64,000 nt of DNA from Rhizophagus clarus (GCA_015698045.1 BLAL01000206.1:930001-994000), one strand, 5' to 3'. Shown: positions 11,331-23,382, numbered from the stretch's first letter. Made by a program: numbers and translations. The notes: generated by a model from the sequence alone, not told the origin.

Positions 11331-12060
11331 AAGGAAATGTTAGTAATATTTCCAATTAAAAAAAAAAATGAATACCGCTCACTTAGTAAATCCTAACTGA
11401 AAGTCCAGATTAAAGTTCCGGCCATTCCTAAAAGAAAAAAAGGAACATTAGTGATGCTCCCAAATCAAAAACCAAAGAAATGAAAGACCGTTTCTAAAAA
11501 AAAAATGTTGTGATGTTCTTAAACCAAAAAGAAATAAGGAAACAAAAAAGAACAAACCCACTTTGTAAATTTAAAGTTCGAGTCAAAGTTCTCAAAGTCG
11601 AAAAGCTATTCCTAAGAAAGAAAGGGAATATTAGCGATATTCAAATCAAAAATAATAATAATAATAATAAATAAAGAAATGAAAAGAAAAACTCCTAACC
11701 TTGTAAATTTAAAGTCCACGTCAAGAGCCTTCGATCGAAATTCAGAGCCATTTCTAAAAAAAAAAAGAGGGGAAATGTTAGTGATGTTTTCAATTAAGAA
11801 AAAAACGAAGAAACAAAAAAGACACTCGCCTTATAAATTTAAAGTCCAAGTGAGTCTTCAAAATCCAAAGCCGTTCCTATAAAAAAAGAAGGAAAGAGAA
11901 CATTAGTGATGCGAATCAAAAAAGCAAGATGCAATTTTTAGGTCGAAATTACCTCCAAAACCGTTCCTAATAAAAAGGAAAGAAAGAAAGGGAATGTTAA
12001 CAACACTCTCAAATCAAAAAAAAACAGTTGAAAAAAAAGACACCTGCCGTTCCCACATGT
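11331..12060 (-). repeat. Mini-exon/intron tandem array 1 (about seven units)
   Basis: Degenerate tandem repeat with units of about 65-150 bp. Read on the minus strand, each good unit has a polypyrimidine tract and AG, a 14-54 nt exon-like core, a donor, then the next intron. Best exons: 11966-11953 (donor GTAATT), 11876-11830 (donor GCGAGT), 11753-11700 (donor GTTAGG), 11611-11562 (donor GTGGGT) and 11427-11383 (donor GTGAGC). Three cores share ACTTTAAATTTA(C/T)A before the donor, and most begin GAA(C/T)(G/A)GC. Introns carry a CACTAA/TACTAAC branch-point-like word about 20-30 nt before the AG, inside a short inverted repeat. Reading frames are not preserved between units (one exon reads LLTWTLNLQ at its end, another TRTLNLQ), so it may be a decaying gene or a spliced non-coding transcript. 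Confidence 0.65.
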
Positions 12061-14187
12061 TTACGTGTTACAGTGAAAATCACCAATGGTAATTAATATT
12101 CGAATTTTCATTATTATTAAATTTATAGTTAAAATCACCAGCTGATGAAACAAATTAAAAGCTATTAATATCAAATTCACCAAATGGTGACAAAAATTTG
12201 AATTTCACTACCGATGAAATTTCTTTTTTCTATAGAATAAAATAATTTAATTTTTTCTATAGAAAGTATTGAAAGGTATAATTTTCTGAAAATCACAATC
12301 AACAGTCGAATAATTGAATAATTAAAAAAAAATAAAAAAAAATAAAAATACAATATGATAAATTATTCTTTGTCAATGAATTTTTTTTTTTTCTTTTTGC
12401 AAGTTAAACGTAATTAATAATTATCGCTTAATTTTGTCAAAATTAGTAATAAAATGAACGATTTGAATAATTAAATTATAACAAGTAACAACAAATATTC
12501 AGTTATTAATTACTTTTTCTAATTTAAGATACTGCATGACTAACGTTAATCTTCTTATAAATTAAATTTTGGATAATTTATTGATTTGAGAAATCAAGAA
12601 ATGGCGTCATTTTATGAATTTTATGAGGAGGAGGGTCAGATTTCCTAGATACAGTAGACAATGACAAACCTTTGTTCTTAATATCATGAATAGATTAATA
12701 AATAATAATATTTTTAAAATAAAACACAAAAAAAAATAAAGCCGTGAAGTTCGCTTCGGACCTTCCAACGGTTCTCGTCAACAGAACTTTATATCGCCAA
12801 AGCACATACACAGCCATTCTTTATCAATCTTTATCCGTAACTTGACGTAATTATAATTATTAGTTTAATTGTTATGTTATTTCTTTCCATGATCTTAAAC
12901 TTTTTTTAGTCGAAAATTTCTACAAAGAAATGCGCTAATCCTTTTATAGATGGCCCGATTCTTTTGTGTTCCAAAAAACTTGCATTACATTAACACATTT
13001 CCAATTACACAAATTACACGATTATTTAAAAAAAGAAATGGTTAATCAAACGGTGCGGCTTAGATCTTGCATTTGATCTAACCTAATTGTTTTAATTGGG
13101 AATGCCAAGCCTTGTTTTCTTTATTGAACTAAACTTTTTAATATTTCTTTGGAAGAGTAAAACTTTATCCGTATTCTTTCATATAAACTTAAACCCGAAT
13201 TTAGAACTGTTTAATTTCGAGGTTGCATTGACATCTAATTTTTTTTTTTTTTTAGAAAAAAAATATCACGACGAAAAAAACATCACATTTTCTTTTTTTA
13301 TGCGTTAATCGGGCTGAATGGTGTTGAGAACGCACTTGTTAATTATTGGTTTATAATGAATGAGTGTTTAATTAATTACGAGTTTAGTTACAAGTTCATG
13401 ATTCTAACTACTTTCATAATGTAAGGCGCAGAAACTCCTTCAATCAGTTTCTTGGCACTTTTCTTGGCAAATTTCATAACCGCAGGTATGAAACCGTTTA
13501 AAAGTAAAAAAAAAAACCAGAGGAACAAAAAAAAACTAAATCCGTTAAACAAATTTTTCTGTTCGTTTATTATTCGTGTATTATGTATTATCATTATTAA
13601 TTTTTTATTTTTATTTTTTTTTTTTTTATTTTTTTTTTTTTTGGGATCGCCGTAAATCACATTTAATAGAAGAAAATACAATTAATTATACTATCTAATC
13701 TATGCAACCTACCCATCTATCCGAAGATAGCGTAGATACAAACCCAGCAAGTGTATACTTATATATTTAAAGTTAATCAATAAAATTTCGCAAAAACTTT
13801 TTTTTTTTAAATATTTCTATGATAATTACGATGATCAAAAATAACAATAAATAATTTTTTTTAAAAAAAGATTGACCAGTAAAAAAAAAACCTAGTTGAG
13901 TTATATGCAAAGAGAAAAGAAATTATTTTTATTTAATTTATTATTAGAAAAGTGCATATATATATAACACACATAAAAAGCCAAGAGTTTCCAATAATAA
14001 ATATTTTAAATTAATTTATAACTCCTTGCATCAAAATTTTTATAATTAAATTGCATTTCATCATGACGTATTAGTAAAAAAAAACAGTGATCAAATTTAA
14101 TTAGGTAATAACCGAACAATACCTCTTTATAGGAATTATTTCTCACCTAAATCGTAAATTTTTCTAGCCAATGTTTAATAAAAATGG
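12061..14187. other. Intergenic upstream of the deacetylase gene
   Basis: Mostly featureless. CACC(A)nTGGTG-type small palindromes occur at 12080-12190. On the minus strand 13500-13388 an open stretch reads IPAVMKFAKKSAKKLIEG then SAPYIMKVVRIMNL before TAA; it is amphipathic and could be a last exon, but no acceptor or upstream exon is convincing. Confidence 0.4.
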
Positions 14188-14197
14188 TATATAAAAG
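14188..14197 (+). promoter_or_regulatory. Possible TATA box of the deacetylase gene
   Basis: TATATAAAAG about 314 bp before the ATG. A second TATAAA-type word lies at 14278-14284, about 230 bp before it. A C/T-rich tract with CATCAATCAATC follows just before the start codon. Which element is used cannot be decided from sequence. Confidence 0.4.
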
Positions 14198-14510
14198 TAG
14201 GAGAATTTTGTGTCGCCTATAAACTGTAAGGAATCGTGTTGTACAGTCTTCAATTTTTTTTTTTAAAAAAAAAAGTTATATAAATGGCTTATTCTTCAAC
14301 TTTTCCCCCTTAACTTCATTCACCGAATTCATTCTGGTTGACAGCACAAAAGAGGAAATTCTCTTCCCCCTTTTTTTTAATTAAAAACAAAAAAAAAGAT
14401 TCTGTTGAGCAGGTCAAAAAAAAGAAAGAGAATAAAACTCATCAATACACCATCCTTTTTTTATCATTTTTTTTTTTTTTCTAGAAATAATCATCAATCA
14501 ATCTTCAATC

Positions 14511-15871
14511 ATGCATAAATTATTCTCGACAATATCAATTTTTTTGCTGGCATTATCCACAACAACATTAAACGTCGAAGCACAACTTCCGGGAAATTAT
14601 CCCCCACTTGATACACCACCACCACCCGTAGCTTCTTGGACAGCTCTTGTAGATCAAACGAAACTACCAAAAGCTCCTGTTAGACCTCCTGGAACTCCAT
14701 GTCCTCCTACTGACGAATTTTGTGTTTGGTCTTGCACAACTTGTACGAGACCCGATACTGACTTCTCTTTTTGTCCTAACAAAGGAGGTAAATAAAATAA
14801 ATCAAAAATTAATCAATAATTTTAATGATTATTATAATAATTATTAAACTTCGTTTCGATTTCTTTTCAGATTGGGCTTTAACTTATGATGATGGTCCTA
14901 CGTAAGTATTAATTACTAGATATTATTTAATAAATTTATACTCGTATAAAACTCACATCATATATATTTTCTTTAGAAATAATACATTGAAAGTTCTTGA
15001 TGCGCTTAATGCCAGAGGTCTTAAAGGAACATTCTTTGCGATCGGAAGTAGAGTTGTTGAAAGTCCCCAAATTCTCAAACAAGTCGTTGACGCTGGTAAG
15101 TTTTTAATAAGAAGTATATAATTAATATTATAAACGTAAAGAGTAAGTTAATTAATTAATTTTTTATCATCATCAGGACATCAAGTTGGTGTACACACTT
15201 GGTCACATACAGCTCTTACATCACAAACTACTGAAGAAATTATAGCAGAAGTAAAATGGACAGAAATGGCCATTAAACAAGCCGTTGGTTTGACACCTAA
15301 ATGGTTTAGGGCTCCTCAAGGAGATGCTGATGATAGAGTTCGTGGAATATTAAAACAACTTGGATATAAAATGGCTTTTTGGAATCATGATACATTTGAT
15401 TGGGAATCAAATTCTGATCCAACTTATGATTTAAATTGGATCCCAGCGAATTTTACAATTTGGGTACAAAATACAACTGCAACAACTGGATTTGCTTCTT
15501 TAGAACATGATGCTTTTAACAAATCCTCTTCAATGGCAGAGACAGCTATGGATATTGTTCTTAAAGCCAATTTTAAACCACAAAGTGTGGGTGTGTGTAC
15601 GGGTGATAAACAACCCTACGTTGAAAATGTTACACTCCTTCCATCTAATATTAAAGCACAAAATAGTGTTTCTACTGGTACTGGTACTGGTACTGGTACT
15701 GGTACTGGTACATCTAGTACAGCCGGACAAAATAGTACATCCACCAAAATTAGTGCGAGTCAACCTTCAGTTATTAGCAAAAGTGGCGCAAGTCCTGTTG
15801 AAAGGAACTTGTTATTAGGAGTTGTGTGTGGATTAATAATGATGATTTTAGGTTTTGTTGGAACCGTTTAA
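14511..15871 (+). CDS. GPI-anchored chitin/polysaccharide deacetylase (CE4)
   Basis: Four exons: 14511-14787, 14871-14901, 14977-15095, 15177-15871; all introns are GT-AG and phases agree, giving 373 residues. A signal peptide covers about 1-24 (FLLALSTTTLNVEA). The NodB/CE4 domain has all five motifs: TYDDGPT (97-103, metal-binding second Asp), HTWSH (149-153, the two metal His), RAPQGD (187-192), DW (217-218) and LEHD (251-254, catalytic His). A Ser/Thr/Gly linker with a TG repeat follows, then a small-residue site and hydrophobic tail (LLLGVVCGLIMMILGFVG), the usual GPI-attachment signal. The family removes N-acetyl groups from chitin, making chitosan, at the cell wall or surface; in plant-associated fungi this can hide chitin from host receptors (inference here). 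Proline-rich 27-40 and a Cys cluster near 65-87 precede the domain; the cluster could be a small disulfide region. Confidence 0.93.
15674..15710 (+). repeat. (ACTGGT)n coding microsatellite
   Basis: About six hexamer copies in the deacetylase linker, translated as alternating Thr-Gly. Length changes stay in frame, so the wall-spanning linker can vary between strains. Confidence 0.9.
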
Positions 15872-17639
15872 TTTAATTTCTAAAGCAATTTCATAAGAAC
15901 TAATTTTATTGTAATCGCTTTAGAGTTTATTGTTATTCAAAATACTTAATTAATTTCATCTAACAAAAATTTATTCGATCAAACATACAGTATTATCTTT
16001 ATTAATCTCATACATATTTTTAGATTATTTACCGTATATAATTTTTCTTTTCTTTTCTTTCTTTAATTTGATTTTTTACCGTATATTTTTTTGTTTTTAT
16101 AAAATAAATAAAACTCTAAAAGTACTTGTATAAAAAACCATAATTATAAAATACTGCGTCCCATTTTTTAGTGATAATTATAAATTTTTTTTTATTTATT
16201 TATAATTAGTACAGTACATATTTTGCGTTTTAATTGAATTCTTTATTAATATAACAAAAAAAAAAAAAAAAAATTATAATCAATTTCCTATTTTGAATAA
16301 AGAAATAAATTTGTACATTTTACTTTATCGGTTATAAAGAGAAACACTCTAATGAGTATATGATTGTTATATAAAACGGGAGAAGAATTTTTTTTTTACA
16401 AGACTTTATTATACAATATGCACACATAAAATATATTATACAACGTGTTAAATAACGCCGTACGATATAATCCTTAATTCTGGAATTAAACAAGGATAAT
16501 TGTTAAAAGATCTTAACAACCAATCAGATTACCATAATAAAGCTTGTGTAATCCTTGGCTAAATGCATTTTTTGCCAAGATTTTTAAAAACTCAAAAGTC
16601 GTGAACAAATAAACATACTGACGAGTGAATGCAGGACAACATGATTCAAAATAACGAAACAATGTCTTTTTATATTTATTAAGAACGCATGAAGGCACCG
16701 AATTTATAATTTTAAAAGTTATTTGTCCAATCTCTCTTGTATTTAGAATATTTTATTATCGTTGAGATACACTGAGTATAATTGTGTTATTGTCATGGTG
16801 ACCAACGAAATTTTTGCTTTTGCAATTTTTGTCAATTTAAGATTCGTTATTTTTTTTTTCCTTAATTTTTAATTGTAGTTAGTATACGGATTTAAAATAT
16901 TTGATTATGCAGAATTACAAAATTTACCATAAAACTTATCTATCATGTAACTAATTCTTAAAACTACGCGTACATTAAACTTTAATATCATGTAGTACTT
17001 TCTAGTAACAGGGATGATTTTACAAACGATATTTGAGAGTTAAGATTCTAAACTTACAATACATACGTACTGTGTACATATATTGTGTTCAAATCTATCT
17101 GATATTATCGATATAGTCATTGTTTGTGATTTATAATAATAATTTGTTTTAAATATGCGATTTTATGTACTAAATTTTAAGCCATTCAATAAAATTTGAA
17201 AAAATTAATTTTTAATAATGTGACGGACTTAACGGTTGTTTATTTTTTTGTTAATTTACATATTAATTTTGTACCAAGCCATTACTTGGTTTAGTAGTGA
17301 TATTTCTTAACTGTTAATATAAAATGACTATCATCTGTCTTCTATCAATTACACATCGATAAATTGTTTTGCTCCAAAACTTTTAAAAAAACTTATTGAC
17401 TTTTGAAATATGGATGATATTATTGAATTATTTATTAATAGTAGTTAAAAATAAAGTTATCTCGTATTTTCTTCCCACATTTCTACTTCTTTCTCATCGT
17501 GTCCTCTCTTATATAGTATACAAATAAAAGATTTTATAAATAAAAATTATTTTTTAAAAAAATCTTCCAAAAATTCAACTTGTGAAGAATCGGATAATGA
17601 TTCTTCAAACTTTGACTGAAATTGTTAACATGAAAAACA
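15872..17639. other. Deacetylase 3' region and intergenic
   Basis: Poly(A)-signal-like AATAAATAAAA near 16100-16110. The rest is AT-rich with no supported gene. Confidence 0.5.
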
Positions 17640-18060
17640 ACTTAAACAACCAAGAGAACAAGCTATAGATAATGAAGTTCTACACAAAAGAACAGAGAAA
17701 TTTTAAGGAGCACAAAGGTGACAGTTATTATGATATTCCAAGATTATTATAGAATGGATATAATAATGCAAAAATTGTTCACAAAGACGTTAAACAATAA
17801 AGATCAAGATAATCAAAGGGTAGATATATAAGGATCGGTTACAGAGAGATATAAATAACGTATCTTTCAAGATACTAGAGTCCGCATCCGTTATTCGTTC
17901 AACCGTTCAATCAAATTGTAATTAAAGGTTATGAATAAATATTTGAAACAAAAAAAAATATTTACTATACTTAAAATTGTACTTCGAATATCCCGTTATT
18001 CGTTTATCCAGATATCTGAACTCTAAATCAATTACTATAGCACTACGAAAGGTAATTTAT
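17640..18060 (+). mobile_element. Possible LTR-retroelement remnant
   Basis: A higher-complexity stretch with a TATAAATAA word near 17850, an AGATACTAGAGTCCGCATCC stretch after it and AATAAATATTTGAAA near 17935. This order (TATA box, short leader, poly(A) signal) is that of an LTR. The second LTR, primer-binding site and target duplication were not found, so the assignment is weak. Confidence 0.25.
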
Positions 18061-18539
18061 TAAAACTTTATCGTTATAGTTGACCACTAGCTTAACGACC
18101 ATCCGCCAAATTATTCAAATTCGCAGATATCAACCGGCCCATGCGATAAATTACATGTTGCCACCACTTCCGTAGTTGCATACAAATACGCATATTTGGT
18201 TGACCAACATAGCTCAGAGCTTTTCCCTTGACCTTTGCCAATTGAAAGAAAAGTGTCGGACTAAATCTTAAACCTTTCTTTTATAACAATTTGTGATTCA
18301 TTAACTAAATATTCAACATTCTAAAATATTCTATCTAATAAATTACATCATGACAAGAAATTTATGTGCTAATGAATTAATCCTCCAATCTTTCAACTTC
18401 CATTCTTTATCCTTCCTCTCACTTTTCCATCCTTTAGGGTTCCATCGGTTAAATTATTGTTTTTTAACCATGTGATTACTGAGCCACCGGCTCACTACCT
18501 TCGTATTTTCGAACTTCATTTTTACTGCACCACGTATTT

Positions 18540-18886
18540 AAGGATGGTCCCAGAACTTGTAAGACCGGTCCGCGGTCCTTCGTTTTTTTGTTTCGCAATT
18601 CGAGAACCGACCGGTCACCCTAATTCATTAATTTAAAATATTTTATGATATATATTTATGCATCTTGAAATTTGGTAATTTATTTGCAATCATTTTTTTT
18701 TTAATTTGAAAGGAAAAATATCTTTATTTGTAAAAAAAGAAAAAGACCGATCGGTCCTAAAAAGACTGTGGTCCTTAAAAAGACCGACGGTCTTATTGTA
18801 TATGATACAGGACCGAAAGACCGCAGTCCTACGCCAAGACGGACGGTCCGTCTTTTTAAGGTAGGACCGCGGCCGATGACCATCTT
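18540..18886. mobile_element. hAT-type MITE rich in GGACCG/CGGTCC
   Basis: The ends AAGGATGGTCC and (reverse) AAGATGGTCATC are inverted. The flanks ACGTATTT and ACCTATTT match at 7 of 8 bases, as an 8-bp hAT target duplication would after one mutation. The inside is packed with GGTCCGCGGTCC, GACCGATCGGTC and similar palindromic words. No transposase, so non-autonomous. It is one of the few elements in the gene-bearing part of the window. Confidence 0.6.
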
Positions 18887-19689
18887 ACCTATTTTTGTTG
18901 TTACACCTTAAAATCTTTTTTGTAGATCGGTCTTAAGTCTTAGTTAAATTACAATAACATTTTTTAAATTAAAGTTGCATTAAAATCTTAATTTCGGCAG
19001 GCACTAAGAATTATCCATATTCTGGATCAATCTGGATAAAAACGAGTTATTTTTTTTTAATTTATCTGCTTAACGGTTTTTATCCGGAAATTTGCTGCTT
19101 CAGTAGTTTCAGGAAAATTATTAAACTAAAATAACCGTAACTTTTATTATAATAAATTTGGCTTCAAAATTCATACAATTAGGTGATGGAACGCTAGGTT
19201 TTTCAGTAGATTAAGCAGTTGCAATAGATGGAATAGATGGTTTAATGATAACTGCAGCAGTTTGATTCATTTCGATAGAAAATAACATTAATTGATTTTA
19301 ATTTAATTGATTTTAAGAATTTAAATAGTATCAAAAAACTATCAATTTCTTTCTTGATTTCTTTCTTTCTTTTTATAAGACTCTTTTTTCTTTGCAAAAA
19401 AATTAGCTATTGATATACAAATAATGATTAATTTATACAGATCACACTTAATATTACTTCACAACTAGGTATTGCCTCTTTTTCTCCTCGACTTCCGTGA
19501 TTGGATGTCGTATATTTTTCATAGGACAGAGTTTATGGATGTCAAGCTTCTCTTAGGGAATCATCCCTTTCCTTTTCTCAGTTAAGGGCGTCCACGTTGA
19601 CATTCCCCACTTTACTTATAATTTAATTCGACGCTTCCAAAATGTCATTCCTAACTAATTGCATAGCGTCATTTAAAAACAATTATCTA
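18887..19689. other. Intergenic
   Basis: No gene supported. 19470-19660 is less AT-rich and may be old coding sequence, but no frame stays open. Confidence 0.45.
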
Positions 19690-20130
19690 TTTTACCTTAA
19701 AAATCACGAAAGAATGAAGAAAAAGAAAGAAAAGTAGAAAGTGAAATAGACGAATGAGTGTCACAAATAGAGCTATCTCAGCAAGGTCATATCACTCAGG
19801 AAGAATTCGAGGATTACTACATGGTGGAATGACGTAATATCGCTTGACGGAACAAATTTAAGAAGAAACACAGTCAAGAAGAAAAGGATCAAGTAAAACA
19901 AGTATGTAAAAAAATAGGAACAGAATTCCCTCCCACCAAAATCGGTTAAAGACACTATAAGTACTAATAGGAAAAACGTGTCGAGCTTGGGCACAGTAAA
20001 GAAAGGAAGCGTCAAAAAATAGGAAGCTATCCTTAAAGAAGATTTAAATGCAATATATGGTATTGCAGACATGGAACAGGAAATCACAAAACAGAAGAAA
20101 AAATAGGTGAAGAGTTAGAAGTTAAGAAGT
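19690..20130 (+). pseudogene. Decayed ORF with several stops
   Basis: Plus-strand text translates to protein-like pieces (VSQIELSQQGHITQEEFEDY, KHSQEEKDQVKQVCKKIGTE) broken by stops and frame changes. Two stops are TGA where the context suggests Trp (VE-stop-RNIA-stop-RNKF), compatible with TGG to TGA. Charged, Glu/Lys-rich composition; family not recognised, possibly a repeat-element ORF. The small ORF at 20134 follows directly and may be part of the same relic. Confidence 0.4.
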
Positions 20131-20133
20131 AAA

Positions 20134-20340
20134 ATGGTAGGATACACTACCCTTACCTATCTTAATCAAGAATATAATTTACTAAGAAAGAAGTACGGGA
20201 TGAATATGGTGGGACACGATGGAAGAATTTATAAACGATATAATCCTAAAGGAATTTATAAAACATGCGAAGGTAAAATGGTTGGCCGGGAGGATAGTGA
20301 TTTCAAAAAATTTGTTACAGAAGTAGCATTTAACGTTTAG
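20134..20340 (+). CDS. Small ORF, 68 residues, unknown
   Basis: ATG at 20134 to TAG at 20338-20340. Protein-like composition: LNQEYNLLRKKYGMNMVGHD, then DGRIYKRYNPKGIYK. No signal peptide or membrane segment. It lies immediately 3' of decayed coding sequence and may be a surviving fragment of it rather than an independent gene. Confidence 0.3.
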   Translation: MVGYTTLTYLNQEYNLLRKKYGMNMVGHDGRIYKRYNPKGIYKTCEGKMVGREDSDFKKFVTEVAFNV

Positions 20341-21036
20341 TTGTGGTTATAAACTTAATAGTGAATTTAAAGAGGTTAGAAGGCGATATAGCAAATCAAC
20401 GATAATAATGAAAGAGAATTAATAAAAAACCACATAAATATTATTTTGTGGTTCTACTTTCAGTCATTCTACCTCATCCTCATCGGTTCCTCATATCCAC
20501 AGCAAACCTAGTATAACACATAAAAGAAAGATTCTAGGCCGTGTGTTGCGTGTTACGTTTTAGAATCCGCAATGAAAGGTAAAGTCCCAGTTCTTTGATA
20601 GTGTGCGTATTTTCCTGGTCACATTCCGAAGATTGATCAAAGATCATTAACATAGTTTTATCCCCGGCTATCTGTTTCCATCACGATAGATACCCCATGT
20701 AAGATATTAACACCACGAATAAATTACGATGGATTCACTTTAACATAGTAAACTCTTTCGAGGGTTTATGGCAGACCTCTTTTCCCGAAGAATACCTTAG
20801 AACTCAAGCAAACAGAGAATTAAGAAAAAAATCATTGGAATTTTATTCACTTTTCGAAATTCAATGCCAATCTTGTCCGGATTATCAATTTATGAACGTA
20901 TTATATTCTTTATTAAGTAAATATATCATATTTAACACTATTATGTATTCAGAATACTAATACGAAAAGAAAGAAAAAAAACAGGAAGAAAAAGGAAACT
21001 ATGTACAAGATACTAAGAAAAAAGAACAAACAAAAA
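20341..21036. other. 3' flank of the ASXH gene
   Basis: Region of moderate GC between 20450 and 20830 without a sustained frame; it may be old repeat sequence. No feature supported. Confidence 0.4.
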
Positions 21037-22826
21037 TTATTGATTTTTCGCCCAATATTCTTTTCTTGCCTCGAATAAGCTTGGGGAATAATCATCTGAT
21101 CTTACTATGCTAAAGTTTTTAAAGGCATTACCATTAGGACGAGAACTTTTTGCAACACGTCCGTCAAAATCTAAAACTTCATTTTCCAGACGAGTCGGAT
21201 TATGTATATCATATATTATTTTGCTTTGTTCGCCTTTAAATAACTCGAGTTGCAAATGACCATTTGATTTATTAATGGCAACAACCTAAACAAAATTAAG
21301 AATTAATTTAATATATGATCCCGAACAGAAGTTATTACACTAACCTTCAAATCCATTAAAATTGTTATCCCTATGTTTTTAAATTGTCGTTTATATTTTA
21401 ATGTATCATTCAGTCTAATTATCTGTGCCTTGGCCATTTCGGGAAGAGAGATTTTTGCGGATTCACTAAAATCGCAAATTTAATTGATATGGTAAAGCAA
21501 ACAATTATTTATACTCGTGAGTTACATAATTACCCTGCAATTTGTTTCTTTCCTAATTTTCCCCATAGCCCGAGTCCCCATTCTTGTTCATAATCATCGT
21601 TCTATTGGAATAATAATAATGACGTTAGAATTAATATAAATATAACAAATGAATAAGTAAATAAATATTCACCTTCCAATTCTTGGGAACTTCAGTCTTA
21701 AATTTTTCAAGATTAATCCATTGCGTATCAACTCCAATTTCCGTATTATATCCATACCTAATGCTCGTTTGGAACCACCATCGAGCGTCTTTGAAAGCAT
21801 CTGAAAGCCAAAAATCAAATCGAGGACAAACTTTATTCGGATCAAGTTCACCAACTGGTTCAGATACACCCGCCTCATAAAGATCTAATCCCGATGCTTT
21901 ATACTCTCGTTCAATTCTTGGAGTGTCAATAGGATCTCCATTATCGTTCGCAATCGGAACCAAGTCACAATTCGGTAAAAGTTTCAAGAGACGACCTTTT
22001 TGATCATCCGTAAAATTATTGTATACCTGAAAATTGAAAAGTGACTATTCAAATAATAACAAATTCATCTTTTAGCAATCAAAAAAAAAAAGATCGTCCA
22101 CGTTAATAATAAACTTACTTTCAATTGTTTCCTAGCAAGCATAGATTTGGGTTCTGTAATCAATTTTTGGAGATAATCAACATCCTTTTTTTTCATCCAA
22201 GGTTGTTTAGTAAACAACCTATCTTGATATTCTTGATAAAGCGGAAGCGACTTTTTGGGAACTTCAAAGAGTTGTTCTTTAATCTTTTCCCATTTTTCTT
22301 GAACAAGTAGATCAGATTCATCAATATTCATCTTTTCGGAATTACCATGCTTTGAGATATTGCTCAAGGGAGTGGTTATGCTCAATTTTTCATTAAACAG
22401 ACTTTTAAGGGACATGAAACTAGTACTTGACGTGTCTTCTGTATTACTTCCGTAAGAAGGTTCAATAACTTTACTTTTTCCTTTATACTTTCTTTGGATA
22501 GTCTCTGATTCTTGATTGCCATTATCTGGAACTTCAATTTTTGTCTCTTCTATTTGTTGTTGTTCATTGTCCTCATTGCGAGCTTTTTTAGTATGTGTAC
22601 TTTTAGGAACGGGAGAAATAGGCTTCGTGCGTTTTTTAGGCAATGTAAGTTTAGGTTGAGTTTCCTCATTTTCAGAAAAAACTTCCTGGGCAGCTGCTTT
22701 ATTTGAAAGTTGTTCGTCTTTAATTTCGTCGCGTTTAATGCGAGTTGATCTTCTAACCGATGTTGAGGGTGGAAAAACAGAATTTGTAGAATTAGTATTC
22801 GATCTGCTAATTCTCTTTCTTGGCAT
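21037..22826 (-). CDS. Nuclear protein with ASXH/DEUBAD domain
   Basis: Five exons on the minus strand: 22826-22119, 22026-21673, 21601-21534, 21465-21345, 21285-21037. Every junction is GT-AG with agreeing phase, giving 499 residues. The N-terminal half is disordered and basic, with nuclear-localisation-like clusters (PRKRISRS at 2-9, PKKRTKP and KSTHTKKAR further on). The ASXH/DEUBAD region spans about 222-330: PKSMLARKQLK, FTDDQKGRLLKLLPNCDLVP, then a DAFKDARWWFQ segment followed by a Gly-Tyr. This matches the pattern PKS...LL.LLP..D...F...FQ..L..G of Asx homology domains, which in animals dock onto and activate BAP1/UCH37-type deubiquitinases on chromatin or the proteasome. A conserved-looking Trp-rich segment (EQEWGLGLWGKLGKKQ) follows in exon 3. 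I infer a deubiquitinase-adaptor role; partner unknown. Confidence 0.85.
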
Positions 22827-23382
22827 TTTTCAGTATAATTTTGTCCAAGAAAAGGATAAAATTCGTTATTAAAGAAAGAAAAACACGAAAATAAGTTAAG
22901 TTGACATAATTGGAAATCAACCATGAGTGTCAGAGTTATCTTGATAGTGATACTATCTTAATGAGATCTTGAAAGAAGTGGATTTTTTTAATTAATAATT
23001 AATAAATGAAGAACTATCTCCTGGTCGAACTTTTTCCTCGCGGGCCGGGCATGAAGAACAAGATCGTAACGATAATGGCTAAACTAGGGAATCGCTCCGG
23101 AAAACCATTGTTGAGTCCTGAATGGAAGATCTTTTATTAAAAATTCAACAAACGCAAGAATACAAAATAAAAAGTAAACTTATTTAATTTGTATTTGACC
23201 ATAATCTTTAAATATTATAAATATGGTGTAATTTATTACATATGCGCTATTAATTTACGCTTGTTCTTAAATAATAAGTATTATAGGTTGATTGAATTGT
23301 TAAATAATTTTGACCTTCAAAATAAACCGCGAATTTTAAATGTAAATCACTATTATGTAATCTAAAGTTTTATAGTTATAGT
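22827..23382. other. Upstream region of the ASXH gene and start of AT-rich block
   Basis: Probable promoter side of the minus-strand gene (22830-22980). A short GC-richer patch (23035-23050, CGCGGGCCGGGC) then gives way near 23150 to extremely AT-rich DNA. Confidence 0.45.

Noticed and set aside
11679..11882. 67-residue Lys-rich ORF on the plus strand
   Set aside because: Lies in the mini-exon array and is the complement of its pyrimidine tracts; the minus-strand exon-intron reading explains the sequence better.
12730..12800. Possible tRNA-like GC-richer stretch
   Set aside because: No cloverleaf, no B-box GGTTCGANNCC and no acceptor stem could be formed.
15507..15818. ORFs overlapping the last exon of the deacetylase in other frames
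   Set aside because: Shadows of the real gene; their Val-Leu or Thr-Ser runs come from the ACTGGT microsatellite.
22125..22706. Plus-strand ORFs across the ASXH gene
   Set aside because: Antisense of an intact five-exon gene with consistent splice phases.
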